Part shown: positions 16,662 through 24,750 of the stretch, piece after piece
Numbering within the stretch: position 1 is the first letter of the stretch
How the letters are laid out: each line of letters opens with the position of its first letter
Origin: CAWKGC01 sp963849005
GTDB lineage: Bacteria > Pseudomonadota > Gammaproteobacteria > Burkholderiales > Usitatibacteraceae
Assembly: GCA_963849005.1 (NCBI GenBank)
Contig: CAWKGC010000017.1
Span: forward strand, 1 to 33,452
Reading direction: 5' to 3'
Length of the DNA stretch: 33,452 nt
Made by a program: the position numbers and the translations under genes
The notes under the pieces: generated by a model
Database searches by the model: none
Seen by the model: the letters and a program-made list of their open reading frames with translations, nothing else
Told to the model about the DNA's origin: nothing

Positions 16662-17495
16662 CTACTGCAGCCCGAAGAGCCGTGCGCCGTTCTTCCACGC
16701 GACCTGTTCCGCGACATCCTTCGGCAAATCGCCCAGCCACCTGCGGTAGGCCGCCATCGTGTCCGGATAGCTGTCCCAGCGCTGGTTCACCCAGGTGTCG
16801 GAGCCGATGAGGAAGCGCGACGGGTGCTTCATGAACACCGCTTTCCATTGCGGCGCGAGCGTCCCGCCCTCGGCCACATCCCAGCGATACGAGAGCTCGC
16901 CCCACATCTGCGGGTACTTCGCGAGCAGTTCCTCGACACGCGCGATCGGCGTGGTGAAGCCGGTGTGCGCCCAGATGATGCGCGCCTTCGGGTTGTGCGC
17001 GAACAATCGCTCAAGCGCCTCGTCGTCGCAGTGCGCGTGCAGGATGAGATCGTTGTCGACGGCGAAGTTCACGATCTTCGCCACCACCTCGGTCGACGCA
17101 TCCTTGCCGAAGACATGGAACTCGCCGACGCCGCGGTAGATGCCGCGCATGTGTTCCGCGCGGATCATGTCGTAGATCTCGATGTTGTTGAACCAGGTGC
17201 CGTAGTCGTTGCGGTCGCGATAGACGCGGATGAAGGGAACCACCGCGATGCCCGCCGGCCTCGCATCGTAGAGCGCGCGCGAGCCGTCGTTCGGGCGGCT
17301 GTTGGCGATGATCGCCTTCACGCCGTTCTTGCGGAAGAGCTCCGTGACCTGCGAAACCGGGTAGCGCGCCACGGCGTCGTCGTTGTAGTGCAGGTGCGCG
17401 TCGAAGAGCGGGCCGGTCCACGGCCCGGCGCCGTGGCCAGGCGCAGCTGCCGCAAATGCCAGTCCGATTGCGAATGCCCATACGCCTTTCGTCAT
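16662..17495 (-). CDS. Amidohydrolase family protein (PF04909-like), exported
   Basis: 277 residues: signal peptide (about 1-23), then a metal-dependent TIM-barrel hydrolase. Seen: FDAHLHYN (residues 31-38) with the HxH metal motif, LILHAHCDDEA, IIWAHTGF and LIGSDTW near the C-terminus supplying the remaining His and Asp ligands. Members hydrolyse or decarboxylate cyclic or aromatic acids; the substrate cannot be told. Start ATG 17495 was chosen because the signal peptide begins there; the frame continues upstream only through repeat DNA. The start codon lies inside a 14-base sequence, CCCGGAATGACGAA, identical to the end of the repeat at 19365-19440. Confidence 0.87.
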   Translation of the reverse strand: MTKGVWAFAIGLAFAAAAPGHGAGPWTGPLFDAHLHYNDDAVARYPVSQVTELFRKNGVKAIIANSRPNDGSRALYDARPAGIAVVPFIRVYRDRNDYGTWFNNIEIYDMIRAEHMRGIYRGVGEFHVFGKDASTEVVAKIVNFAVDNDLILHAHCDDEALERLFAHNPKARIIWAHTGFTTPIARVEELLAKYPQMWGELSYRWDVAEGGTLAPQWKAVFMKHPSRFLIGSDTWVNQRWDSYPDTMAAYRRWLGDLPKDVAEQVAWKNGARLFGLQ

Positions 17496-17501
17496 TCCGG
17501 G

Positions 17502-17580
17502 AAATAACGGGGTCAGAGTACATTTCCGGCCGGATCGCACTGCGATCCTTGGCGTCCGGAAATGTACTTGACCCCTTATT
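17502..17580. repeat. Cruciform-forming repeat with GGGGTCAGAGTACATTTCC arms
   Basis: Left arm 17502-17529 contains the full 19-base motif (17509-17527). The right arm (17556-17580) is its complement, lacking one C. The centre holds a perfect 7-base hairpin GGATCGC-ACT-GCGATCC (17532-17548) followed by TTGGCG. The same core, with ACA in the loop, recurs in the element at 33.0 kb. The element lies between the glutamate-synthase-like gene and the amidohydrolase, directly upstream of the latter's start. Confidence 0.88.
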
Positions 17581-17608
17581 TCGGGGCGCACGTCGTGAGA
17601 ATGTCACG

Positions 17609-19259
17609 TCAGCTCGTCTTGGAGCCGCGCATCATCATCAGGCTCACGGGTGCCTCGAAGGTGTCGGCGCGCGCCGCCTCCCAGAACACCTGGTAGACGG
17701 GATGGTCGGGCACGCCCTTCAGCAACTCGCCCGGCGTGAGCCAGTGGTGCAGCGTGGCGAGCGAACGCACTTCATTCGACGAGACGCGGCGGATGACGTG
17801 CTCGGGCCCGAGTTCGCTGGGGTGGCCCAGGCCCGCGGCCGCGAGCAGCTCCTTCAGGGCGTTCAGCGTATTGCGATGGAAGTTCAGCACGCGCTCCGGC
17901 CTTGTCGGGCACGACCAGCGCGCGGAGCGCCCCGGGTCCTGCGAGGTGACGCCGGTCGGGCAGTTGCCCGTGTGGCAGGTCTGCGCCTGGATGCAGCCCA
18001 GCGCGAACATGAAGCCGCGCGCCGAATTGCACCAGTCGGCGCCGAGCGCCACGGTGCGCGCGATGTCGAAGGCGGTGATGATCTTGCCGCGACGCGCCGA
18101 TCGAGATGCGATGGCGCAGATTGGTGCCGACCAGCGCGTTGTGCACCAGCATCAGCCCTTCGCGCAGCGGCGCACCGACGTGGTCGGTGAATTCCAGCGG
18201 TGCCGCGCCCGTGCCGCCCTCGCCGCCGTCGACGACGATGAAGTCCGGCGTGATGCCGGTATGCAGCATCGCCTTGACGATCGCGAACAGTTCCCACGGG
18301 TGACCGATCGCGAGCTTGATGCCCACCGGCTTGCCGCCGGACAGTTCGCGCAGGCGCTTGACGAAGCCGAGCAGTTCCAGCGGCGTGGAGAACGCCGAGT
18401 GCCGCGCGGGCGAGACGCAATCGACACCGACCGGCACGCCGCGCGCCTCGGCGATCTCGGGCGTGACCTTGGCGCCGGGCAGCACGCCGCCATGGCCGGG
18501 CTTGGCGCCCTGCGAGAGCTTTATCTCGATCATCTTCACCTGCTCGGAGCCGCGTTCTCGGTGAACTTCGCCTCGTCGAAGCGGCCCGCGGCGTCGCGGC
18601 AACCGAAGTAGCCGCTGCCGATCTCCCACATGAGGTCGCCGCCGCGCTCGCGGTGGTAGCGCGGAGATCGAGCCCTCGCCGGTGTCGTGGTAGAAGCCGC
18701 CGCGCTTCGCGCCCTTCGTTCAGGGCCAGGATGGCGTTGGCCGAGAGCGCGCCGAAGCTCATGGCCGAGATGTTGAACACGCTCGCCGAATAGGGTTTCG
18801 CGCAGTCGGGCCCGCCTATCGGATGCGAAAGTCGGGCTGGCGATGTCCGCGGGCGCGATGGAGTGGTTGATCCACTCGTACTGCGGCTGATAGACGTCGA
18901 GCTGGGTGCCGAAGGGGCGCTTGTCGACGACGTTCTTCGCGCGCTGATAGACGATCGAGCGCTCCACGCGCGAGAACGGCGGCTGTCGCGGTCGGACTCG
19001 ATGAAATACTGGCGGATCTCGGGGCGGAAGTACTCGAAGAAGAAGCGCAGGTGCCCATCACCGGATAGTTGCGGCGGATCGCCTGCTTCGCCTGCATGAA
19101 GTCGCGGAGCCCGACCGCCGAGAGGAAACCGAACAGGGCAGCCGGCCAGAACCACGCGGTGGCCGCCTGCGCGAGCCAGAGGAAGCCCGCGAAAAGGACG
19201 ATGCATCCGATCCACGACCAGTAACGCTGCGGAACGATCCGATCCAGTGCGGCAGTCAT
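17609..19259 (-). pseudogene. FMN-binding glutamate synthase family protein (multiple frameshifts)
   Basis: About 550 residues if the frame is repaired. It resembles the stand-alone membrane-linked relatives of the glutamate synthase large-subunit domain (PF01645). Seen in three frames: two N-terminal hydrophobic helices (WSWIGCIVLFAGFLWLAQ and a second); FFFEYFRPEIRQYF; NISAMSFGALSANAI; KLSQGAKPGHGGVLPGAK; FMN-site GGEGGTGAAP; and the iron-sulphur cysteines in CIQAQTCHTGNCPTGV. At least eight frame changes are needed, several in G/C runs (for example the GGGG near 17932). All catalytic and cluster residues survive, which argues for sequencing indels rather than decay. The start is ATG 19259 or 19262, after GGAG. 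Confidence 0.82.
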
Positions 19260-19364
19260 CATTTCTCCGGTGCGTGTGCGGGCAACCCGATGGACTCTAC
19301 GGAAAGCCCCTCCGCTTGTAAATCGCGGGGGCAGGCTTGGGTAGAATGGTTCGATGCAAAGTAT

Positions 19365-19440
19365 CGTCTTCCCGGGCTTGACCCGGGACCCAGTGGTTTT
19401 CTCAACAAGTTCTGGATTCCGGGTCAAGCCCGGAATGACG
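19365..19440. repeat. Palindromic repeat with GGGCTTGACCCGGG and GGGTCAAGCCCGGAATGACG ends
   Basis: A 76-base element with complementary ends: CCCGGGCTTGACCCGGGACC on the left and CCGGGTCAAGCCCGGAATGACG-type sequence on the right, with CAGTGGTTTT in the middle. A second copy lies at 30267-30363 with the same order of blocks. A short related stretch (GGATCAAGTCCAGGACGACG) follows at 19457-19476. This 270-base gap between the divergent glutamate-synthase-like and hydrolase genes otherwise contains only a TAGAAT box at 19342 with no matching -35. Confidence 0.8.
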
Positions 19441-19532
19441 AATTTGGATGGTTCCCGGATCAAGTCCAGGACGACGACGATGCGCAGCACGCAGCGGCGC
19501 ACCTGATGGCATTCAGACGGGCCGGGAGGATC

Positions 19533-20313
19533 ATGGCTATCGCAGTCGGCGTGCTCGTGTTGCTGTACGCAGGCGTCGTGGGCTTCATCGGCGCGCGGCA
19601 GGAAGCGCTGATCTTCTTTCCCGTGGCGCTCGCGCCCGACCATCGCTATTCGGTCGCGGGACTGGACGAAGTGTCGATCCCGGTCGAAGGCGCCGTGCTC
19701 CACGCGCGCCATTTCCGCCAGCCGAACCCCAAGGGCGTGGTGTTCTTCCTGCACGGCAACGGCGGCAACCGCGATCTGGTTCACCAGCCTCGACCTCTAC
19801 CGCCGCGCCAACTACGACCTGTTCATGCTCGACTACCGCGGCTACGGCAAGAGCACCGGGAGGATCGAGAGCGAGGAGCAGCTGCACAAGCGACGTGCGC
19901 GCCGCTGGGACAGCATCTCGGCGCGCTACGCCGGCAAGCCCAACGTGATCTACGGCCGTTCGCTGGGGACGGGCCTGGCCGCCGCCTCGCGGTCGAGTTG
20001 CAGCCCGCGCTGACGATTCTCGTGTCGCCGTATTTCAGCCTGCAGGCCCTCGGCGACGAGCACTACCCGTTCATGCCGCAGGCGGTGCTGCGCTACCCGC
20101 TGCGCACCGACCTGTGGCTGCCGAAGATCGCCTCGCCGGTGCATGCTGGTGCACGGCACCAGGGACACCCTGATCGCGCCTTCGCACAGCGCGCGACTCA
20201 AGCCGCTGGCGCAAAGGCCCGAGCTGCTGCTGGTGGAAGGCGCGGGGCACAACGACATCCACCGCTTCCCCGCCTACTTCGACACGCTGGTCGCGCGCCT
20301 GATGGGCCTCTAG
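19533..20313 (+). pseudogene. Alpha/beta hydrolase, membrane-anchored (multiple frameshifts)
   Basis: About 260 residues when repaired. An N-terminal hydrophobic helix (IAVGVLVLLYAGVVGFIGA) anchors an alpha/beta hydrolase. Seen: oxyanion-hole FFLHGNGGN; DYRGYGKS; nucleophile elbow IYGRSLGTG (Ser in G-x-S-x-G); the acid in HGTRDTLIA; and the catalytic His in GAGHNDIH. This matches the serine-hydrolase family that includes BEM46/YqkD-type proteins. The frame changes at least five times, yet the complete triad remains, so sequencing error is likely. ATG 19533 follows GGGAGG; an in-frame ATG at 19506 is less likely. The stop codon interlocks with that of the convergent aminopeptidase gene in one CTAG. 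Confidence 0.82.
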
Positions 20314-21677
20314 CCGGCAAGCAGCTGCAGCGCCGCGCGCAGCCCCATCGCCTCGCCGCCCTGCGGCCTTCCGGGGCGCGAGATGTCGTTCCACGCGTAG
20401 GTGTCGAAGTGCACCCAGGGAATCTCGTCCGGGACGAAGTGCTCGAGGAAGAGCGCGGCGACGATGCAGCCGGCGAAGCCCGCGCGGCCGGAGTTGTTGA
20501 TGTCGGCGATCTCGGTGTCGAACAGGCGCTGGTAGCCCTGCCAGAGCGGCATGCGCCAGAGCGGGTCGCCCACTTCCTCGGCCGCCTTGATCAGCTTTCC
20601 CGCGACGATCTCGTCGTTGCAGAACATCGCCGGCAGCTCCGGCCCGAGCGCGACCCGCGCGGCGCCGGTGAGCGTGGCGAAATCGATGATCAGCGCGGGG
20701 TTCGATTCGGCGGCGTAAGCGAGCGCGTCGGAAAGCACCACGCGTCCCTCGGCATCGGTGTTGCCGATCTCGACCGTCACGCCTTTTCTCGTGGTGACCA
20801 CGTCGCCCGGCCGGTAGGCATTGCCGCTGATGGCGTTTTCCACCGCGGGAATCAGCATGTGCAGGAACACCGGCAGCTTCGCCTGCATGATGAGGCGAGC
20901 GAGCGCCAGCGCATGCGCCCCGCCGCCCATGTCCTTCTTCATGAGGCGCATGCCTTCCGCGCCCTTGATGTCGAGACCGCCGGAATCGAAGCACACGCCT
21001 TTGCCCACGACCGCGACCCTCCGGTGCTTCGGGTTGCCCCAGGTGATCTCGATCAGGCGCGGCTCGCGGTCCGCCGCGCGTCCGACCGCATGGATCGCCG
21101 GGAAGTTGGCCTTCAGCAACTGGTCGCCCACCCATTCGCGGTAACGCCCGCCGAATGCCCGCGCCTGCTTGCGCGCCTCCGTGGCGAGTTCTTCCGGACC
21201 CATGTGTTCCGAAGGCGTGTTGACGAGGTCGCGCACCAGCATCGTCGCCTCGGCCGCGGCAATCGCCTCGTCGACCTTCGCATTGCGCTCGACCTGCAAC
21301 TCGGCAGTGGCGCGCTTCGCCTTGAGGTAGCGCGTGAACTTGTAGCTGCCGAGCAGCCAGGCGAACGCGGCATCTTCCGGCGCGACCTTGACCGCGCCCT
21401 CGCCCAGCGCGTAGCGTCCCGCGGGAAGTTTCCGCGGTAGCGAAGCGAGAGCCCAGCGCCCCGCATCACTCGCCATGCCGACCGCGACGAAGGCCACGGC
21501 CCCGCCCTTGCCCGGCACGAGGCAGAAGGTGTGGGGCTTTGCGGCGAAGGCGTTGGCCTCGAGCCAGTCTCGCGCCTCCGCGGAACACGACTTGAGGAAG
21601 GCCTTCAGGTGCGCGGCATCGGTGCAGCGCAGGGGAATGGCCTTGGTGAAGGACTTTTTGTCGGTGATCAATGTCAT
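20310..21677 (-). CDS. Leucyl aminopeptidase family protein (peptidase M17)
   Basis: 455 residues, slightly shorter than PepA because the N-terminal domain is reduced. M17 enzymes are cytoplasmic hexameric di-metal aminopeptidases. Seen: GKGVCFDSGGLDIKGAEGM with the metal-binding Lys and Asp, KKDMGGGAHALA with the next Asp, and NTDAEGRVVLSDAL, the M17 signature with Asp, Glu and catalytic Arg; the catalytic Lys is in GLDIK. All active-site residues are intact. The start at ATG 21677 is preceded by a plausible promoter (21706-21733). It is divergent from the deacetylase-family gene and convergent with the hydrolase. Confidence 0.93.
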   Translation of the reverse strand: MTLITDKKSFTKAIPLRCTDAAHLKAFLKSCSAEARDWLEANAFAAKPHTFCLVPGKGGAVAFVAVGMASDAGRWALASLPRKLPAGRYALGEGAVKVAPEDAAFAWLLGSYKFTRYLKAKRATAELQVERNAKVDEAIAAAEATMLVRDLVNTPSEHMGPEELATEARKQARAFGGRYREWVGDQLLKANFPAIHAVGRAADREPRLIEITWGNPKHRRVAVVGKGVCFDSGGLDIKGAEGMRLMKKDMGGGAHALALARLIMQAKLPVFLHMLIPAVENAISGNAYRPGDVVTTRKGVTVEIGNTDAEGRVVLSDALAYAAESNPALIIDFATLTGAARVALGPELPAMFCNDEIVAGKLIKAAEEVGDPLWRMPLWQGYQRLFDTEIADINNSGRAGFAGCIVAALFLEHFVPDEIPWVHFDTYAWNDISRPGRPQGGEAMGLRAALQLLAG

Positions 21678-21705
21678 GGGGCGCCGAAAGCGGGAAAGTG
21701 AATCA

Positions 21706-21733
21706 ATTCTAGCCGTTTGGCAGCCGGGGTGAA
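21706..21733 (-). promoter_or_regulatory. Candidate sigma-70 promoter of the aminopeptidase gene
   Basis: On the minus strand TTCACC (21733-21728), a 16-base spacer and TAGAAT (21711-21706). Transcription would start near 21699, leaving a leader of about 22 bases before ATG 21677. The 122-base divergent gap shows no equally good pair for the plus-strand gene; TTGGCA at 21717 with TATCTT at 21742 has a 19-base spacer. Confidence 0.45.
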
Positions 21734-21799
21734 CCGGATGCTATCTTCACGGCTGCGCAGACCGGCCAAGCCGGCGACCAACCCGGACGAGAACGCGAC

Positions 21800-22721
21800 A
21801 TGACCTGTGCCTGGATCACCCACCCCGAATGCCATCTCCACGAGATGGGCGCCGGCCACCCGGAATGCCCCGAGCGGCTCGACGCGATTTCCGACCACCT
21901 GCTGGCGCAGGGGCTGCTCAACCTCATGGCCCCCTACGACGCACCCGAGGCCACGCTCGAGGAACTCGAGCGCGCGCATACCGCGCGCCATGTGACCGAG
22001 ATCCTTGCCGCGTCGCCCAGGGATGGCTACGTCCATGTCGACCCCGACACGGCGATGAACCCGCACACCGCGCGGGCCGCGCTGCGCGCCGCGGGCGCCG
22101 CAGTGCTCGCCACCGACCTCGTCTTGAAGGGCGAGGTGAACACCGCGTTCTGCGCGGTGCGCCCGCCCGGCCACCATGCGACGCACGACGCGCCGATGGG
22201 CTTCTGCTTCTTCGACAACGTGGCGGTCGGCATCCGCCACGCGCTCAACCACCACGGGCTGGAGCGCGTGGCGCTGGTGGACTTCGACGTCCACCACGGC
22301 AACGGCAGCGAGGACATCCTCGCCTCCGACCCGCGCGTGCTCATGGTGTCCACCTTCCAGCGCAAGCTCTATCCCTTCCTCGGCGACGAGCCGAAGGGAC
22401 TCAACATGGTGAACGTGCGGGCTCGACGCGGGCTCCGACGGCCGGCAGCTGCGCGCCGCGGTGGAGCAGTACTGGCTGCCGGCGCTCGACGCATTCCGCC
22501 CGCAGCTTCTCTATATCTCCGCGGGCTTCGACGCGCACCGCGCCGACGAAATGGCCAACCTGCGCTGGGTGGAGAGCGACTATGCGTGGGTGACCGAACA
22601 GATGGTGCAGGTCGCCGCGCGCCACTGCGGCGGGCGCATCATCTCGGTGCTCGAAGGCGGTTACGACCTGCAGGCGCTTTCCCGCAGCGTCGCCGCGCAC
22701 GTGCGCGAGCTGATCGCCTAG
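21800..22721 (+). pseudogene. Histone deacetylase family protein (single frameshift)
   Basis: About 306 residues when one extra G is removed. The family includes zinc-dependent deacetylases acting on acetylated lysines or polyamines. Seen: HPECPERLDAI at the N-terminus, the catalytic His pair in RPPGHHATHDAPMGFCFFDN, the zinc ligands in DFDVHHGNG and SAGFDAHRAD, and the closing Gly-rich VLEGGYDL. The frame breaks near 22420, where CGGGCTC is found and CGGCTC would restore VNVRLDAGSDGRQLRAA. The break is within a G run, so it may be a sequencing error and the gene functional. ATG 21800 gives the family N-terminus; the ribosome site is weak. The stop interlocks with that of soxA in a CTAG. Confidence 0.85.
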
Positions 22722-23491
22722 CGGCGCACGCCCGGCGTCTCGATCGCCATTCCCTTCGCGCGCGCCGCGAGGTAGAGCTCGAGGCTCACGAGGTCGTCGG
22801 ACCCGTACGCGGGCTGCTCGGCGCGCACGCCGAAGAAGCAGGCGCGCAGGCGCCGCTGCAGCGACCCGGTCGCCTGCCACTCGAGGCGGTATGCGGGCCA
22901 GCCGGTGGGATGCCCCTGGCTGATCGGCTCGGCGAGCAGGGTCTTGCCCCAGTTGGCATCGTGGCAATGCGTGCAGGCGAGGTTCAACTGGCCGATGCGG
23001 GTGCGATACAGCGCCGCACCATGCTCCAGGGTTGCGCGCGCCGGGCCTTCGAGGGAAACCGCCATGGGCAGGCCGCGAGACTGGTGCGCGACGAAGGCCG
23101 TGAGCGCGACCAGTTCCGCGGACTCGGGCGCGAGCGCGGCGCCGCCGGCGTTTCCGCGTTGGCAGGCATCGATGCGCCCTTCGAGATTCACCACGCGGCC
23201 GAGCGCAGGATCGAAACGCGGGTAGCGCGTTGCGACGCCCTTCATGGATTTCGTCGCGTCGCCGTGGCAAACGGCGCAGGGTTTGGCGCTGCCTGAAAGC
23301 TTCTCTCCCCACAGGCGCTCGCCGCGGGCGACTGCGAGCATGCCGGGATTGGCAAAGTCGTCGGCCTGCAGCTTGCGCACGTCGGCGCTCTGGAAATCGA
23401 TGCCGGGCCTCGCGGGCTGCGGACGGGAGATGTCCTGCGCCATCGCCGGCAATACGCCGAGTGCCGCGAGCGCGAACGTTCGCGCGATCAC
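22718..23491 (-). CDS. soxA: Sulfur oxidation c-type cytochrome SoxA (dihaem)
   Basis: 257 residues. SoxA with SoxX forms the SoxXA cytochrome that oxidatively links thiosulfate to the carrier SoxYZ in the periplasm. Seen: an N-terminal signal peptide (about 1-18, ending LPAMA-Q), haem motif CAVCH (72-76), the conserved RIDACQRGNAGG (Cys 110), a second haem motif CTHCH (173-177), and the active-site haem-ligand Cys 218 in RRLRACFFGVRAEQ. The protein ends ETPGVRR, as in typical SoxA. It is thus the dihaem type. Start GTG 23491 overlaps the soxZ stop (GTGA). Last gene of soxXYZA. Confidence 0.93.
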   Translation of the reverse strand: MIARTFALAALGVLPAMAQDISRPQPARPGIDFQSADVRKLQADDFANPGMLAVARGERLWGEKLSGSAKPCAVCHGDATKSMKGVATRYPRFDPALGRVVNLEGRIDACQRGNAGGAALAPESAELVALTAFVAHQSRGLPMAVSLEGPARATLEHGAALYRTRIGQLNLACTHCHDANWGKTLLAEPISQGHPTGWPAYRLEWQATGSLQRRLRACFFGVRAEQPAYGSDDLVSLELYLAARAKGMAIETPGVRR

Positions 23492-23808
23492 GTGACGGTC
23501 AGCGTGGCGGAGAGGCGGCCCTGCTCGCCGCGGTCGTCGCGAAACTCGACCTCGATTTCGCCGCTCGCGTCCGCAACGGCCTGGAAGGCGATATAGGGAT
23601 TGGCCGCGATGCCCGTGCCGAGTTGCGCGCGCAGGATCTCGCGGCCCGCGTAGCGGCACACGACCGAATCGACCACGTTGAGGGCGATCGCGCGGCCGTC
23701 CATGTCGCGGCGATAGCCCGTTTCCATCGCGTGCTGGATGAGGATGCGCACCTGGAACGCTTCGCCGCGGCGCGCCGTGGGCGGGACCTGCAGGCGGCCG
23801 ACGATCAT
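23488..23808 (-). CDS. soxZ: Thiosulfate oxidation carrier complex protein SoxZ
   Basis: 106 residues, the usual length of SoxZ, the partner that holds SoxY in the periplasmic carrier complex. Seen: FQVRILIQHAMETGYRRD (about 18-35), the SoxZ hallmark with HxMETG, then NPYIAFQAVADASGEIEVEF. It has no signal peptide; SoxZ normally crosses the membrane bound to Tat-exported SoxY. ATG 23808 overlaps the soxY stop (ATGA), and the stop overlaps the soxA start. Confidence 0.9.
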   Translation of the reverse strand: MIVGRLQVPPTARRGEAFQVRILIQHAMETGYRRDMDGRAIALNVVDSVVCRYAGREILRAQLGTGIAANPYIAFQAVADASGEIEVEFRDDRGEQGRLSATLTVT

Positions 23809-24263
23809 GTGGACATCGACGCTTCGTCGAGGCACGCGGCGGAGGTGACCAGCACCTCGACCTGCACCATGCGGAAGCGGTTGCCGGAAAGTGCCGCCAG
23901 CACCGTCACCTTCTGCGTGCCGGCGAGGCGCACGCGCGTATCGATTTCCGCCCGCCCTGTCTGCGCCCCGAGGTGGAACACCGCCACGAGTGGCCGGGGG
24001 TTGCGTTCGGCGAAGACGTGGATCGCGCTGACATGGTCGGCCGCGGTCATCGGGCTGGGCACCTTGATCCTGAGCGGCACCGAATTGCCGTTCTCGGCGA
24101 TCTGCGGCAATTCGACTTCCACGCCGGAACGCTCGATCGCCGCGCCGCCCGTGACTTTCTCGATGAAGGGGGTGATGTCCTGCCCGGGCTGGAATTGCTG
24201 CGCACGCGCTTTCAGTGCAGCCAGCACCGCGCCGCTCGCCACAAGGAAATCGCGGCGCTTCAC
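23805..24263 (-). CDS. soxY: Thiosulfate oxidation carrier protein SoxY, unusual C-terminus
   Basis: 152 residues. A Tat-type leader MKRRDFLVASGAVLAAL at the N-terminus is followed by the immunoglobulin-like SoxY domain (AENGNSVPLRIKVPSPMTAA; HVFAERNPRPLVAVFHLG). In the best-studied SoxY proteins the substrate is carried on a Cys in a C-terminal GGCGG arm. Here that arm is absent: the protein ends VTSAACLDEASMST, with a single Cys at 144 eight residues before the end. This may be a variant carrier end or the result of a local indel; the stop is exactly coupled to soxZ (ATGA), which favours a real end. The start overlaps soxX by ATGA. Confidence 0.87.
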   Translation of the reverse strand: MKRRDFLVASGAVLAALKARAQQFQPGQDITPFIEKVTGGAAIERSGVEVELPQIAENGNSVPLRIKVPSPMTAADHVSAIHVFAERNPRPLVAVFHLGAQTGRAEIDTRVRLAGTQKVTVLAALSGNRFRMVQVEVLVTSAACLDEASMST

Positions 24264-24640
24264 TTGAGCGTCCCCAGAAAGGCGACGACGTCCTCGACCT
24301 GCCGGCCGGAAAGCGCCGGTTTGCCCACAGCCGCAGGCGCAACGCGCTGAAGGCCTTCGATGCGGTGGAAAGCGGGCATCGCCGCATCAGGCTTCACCAG
24401 GGTGATATCGACGACGCGCAGGCGCAACTGCGCAGGCGAAAGCCGTGCGCCGACGCCATCAAGCGACGGCCCGACATTGCCGGCGATGGCGACACCGGGC
24501 GCGGCGTGGCAAAGCACGCAGTGCCCGCCCTCCCGCGAAACAAATACCTCTCTTCCCCGCCCTGCATCCGCCGTTGGTGCCAACTTCATTTCCATCCCAT
24601 CCGTTGCAGCACACCCAGCCGCGAGAACGCAAACCATCAT
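24260..24640 (-). CDS. soxX: Sulfur oxidation c-type cytochrome SoxX
   Basis: 126 residues. The mono-haem partner of SoxA. Seen: haem motif CVLCH (41-45) in GGHCVLCHAAPG, then GNVGPSLDGVGARLS, LRLRVVDITLVKPDAAMPAF with the axial Met at about 88, and the typical ending LSGRQVEDVVAFLG. The N-terminus MMVCVLAAGC reads as a lipobox (Cys 10) but lacks the usual basic residues. Upstream codons in frame would supply RRW, but no start codon precedes them before a stop. A decamer repeat begins only about 7 bases before ATG 24640, so the original 5' end may have been replaced. First gene of soxXYZA. Confidence 0.87.
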   Translation of the reverse strand: MMVCVLAAGCAATDGMEMKLAPTADAGRGREVFVSREGGHCVLCHAAPGVAIAGNVGPSLDGVGARLSPAQLRLRVVDITLVKPDAAMPAFHRIEGLQRVAPAAVGKPALSGRQVEDVVAFLGTLK

Positions 24641-24647
24641 CCCGACC

Positions 24648-24726
24648 CATCTGCGTTCATCTGCGTATCATCTGCGGTTCCATCGCCTTGGGTTTCATCG
24701 GCGTCCATCGGCGTCCATCGGCGGTT
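24648..24726. repeat. Two decamer arrays (ATCTGCGTTC type and ATCGGCGTCC type)
   Basis: 24648-24679 holds three decamers of the form ATCTGCGTTC, and 24696-24726 three of the form ATCGGCGTCC ending in GGCGGTTG. The two arrays are variants of one family and point the same way. Read toward soxX, the junction is CGCAGATGGGTCGGGATGATG, which shares GATGG(G/A)TCGGGAT with the junction upstream of kdsA. Confidence 0.85.
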
Positions 24727-24750
24727 GATCCGCTTTTGCCAAGCGCTCGC

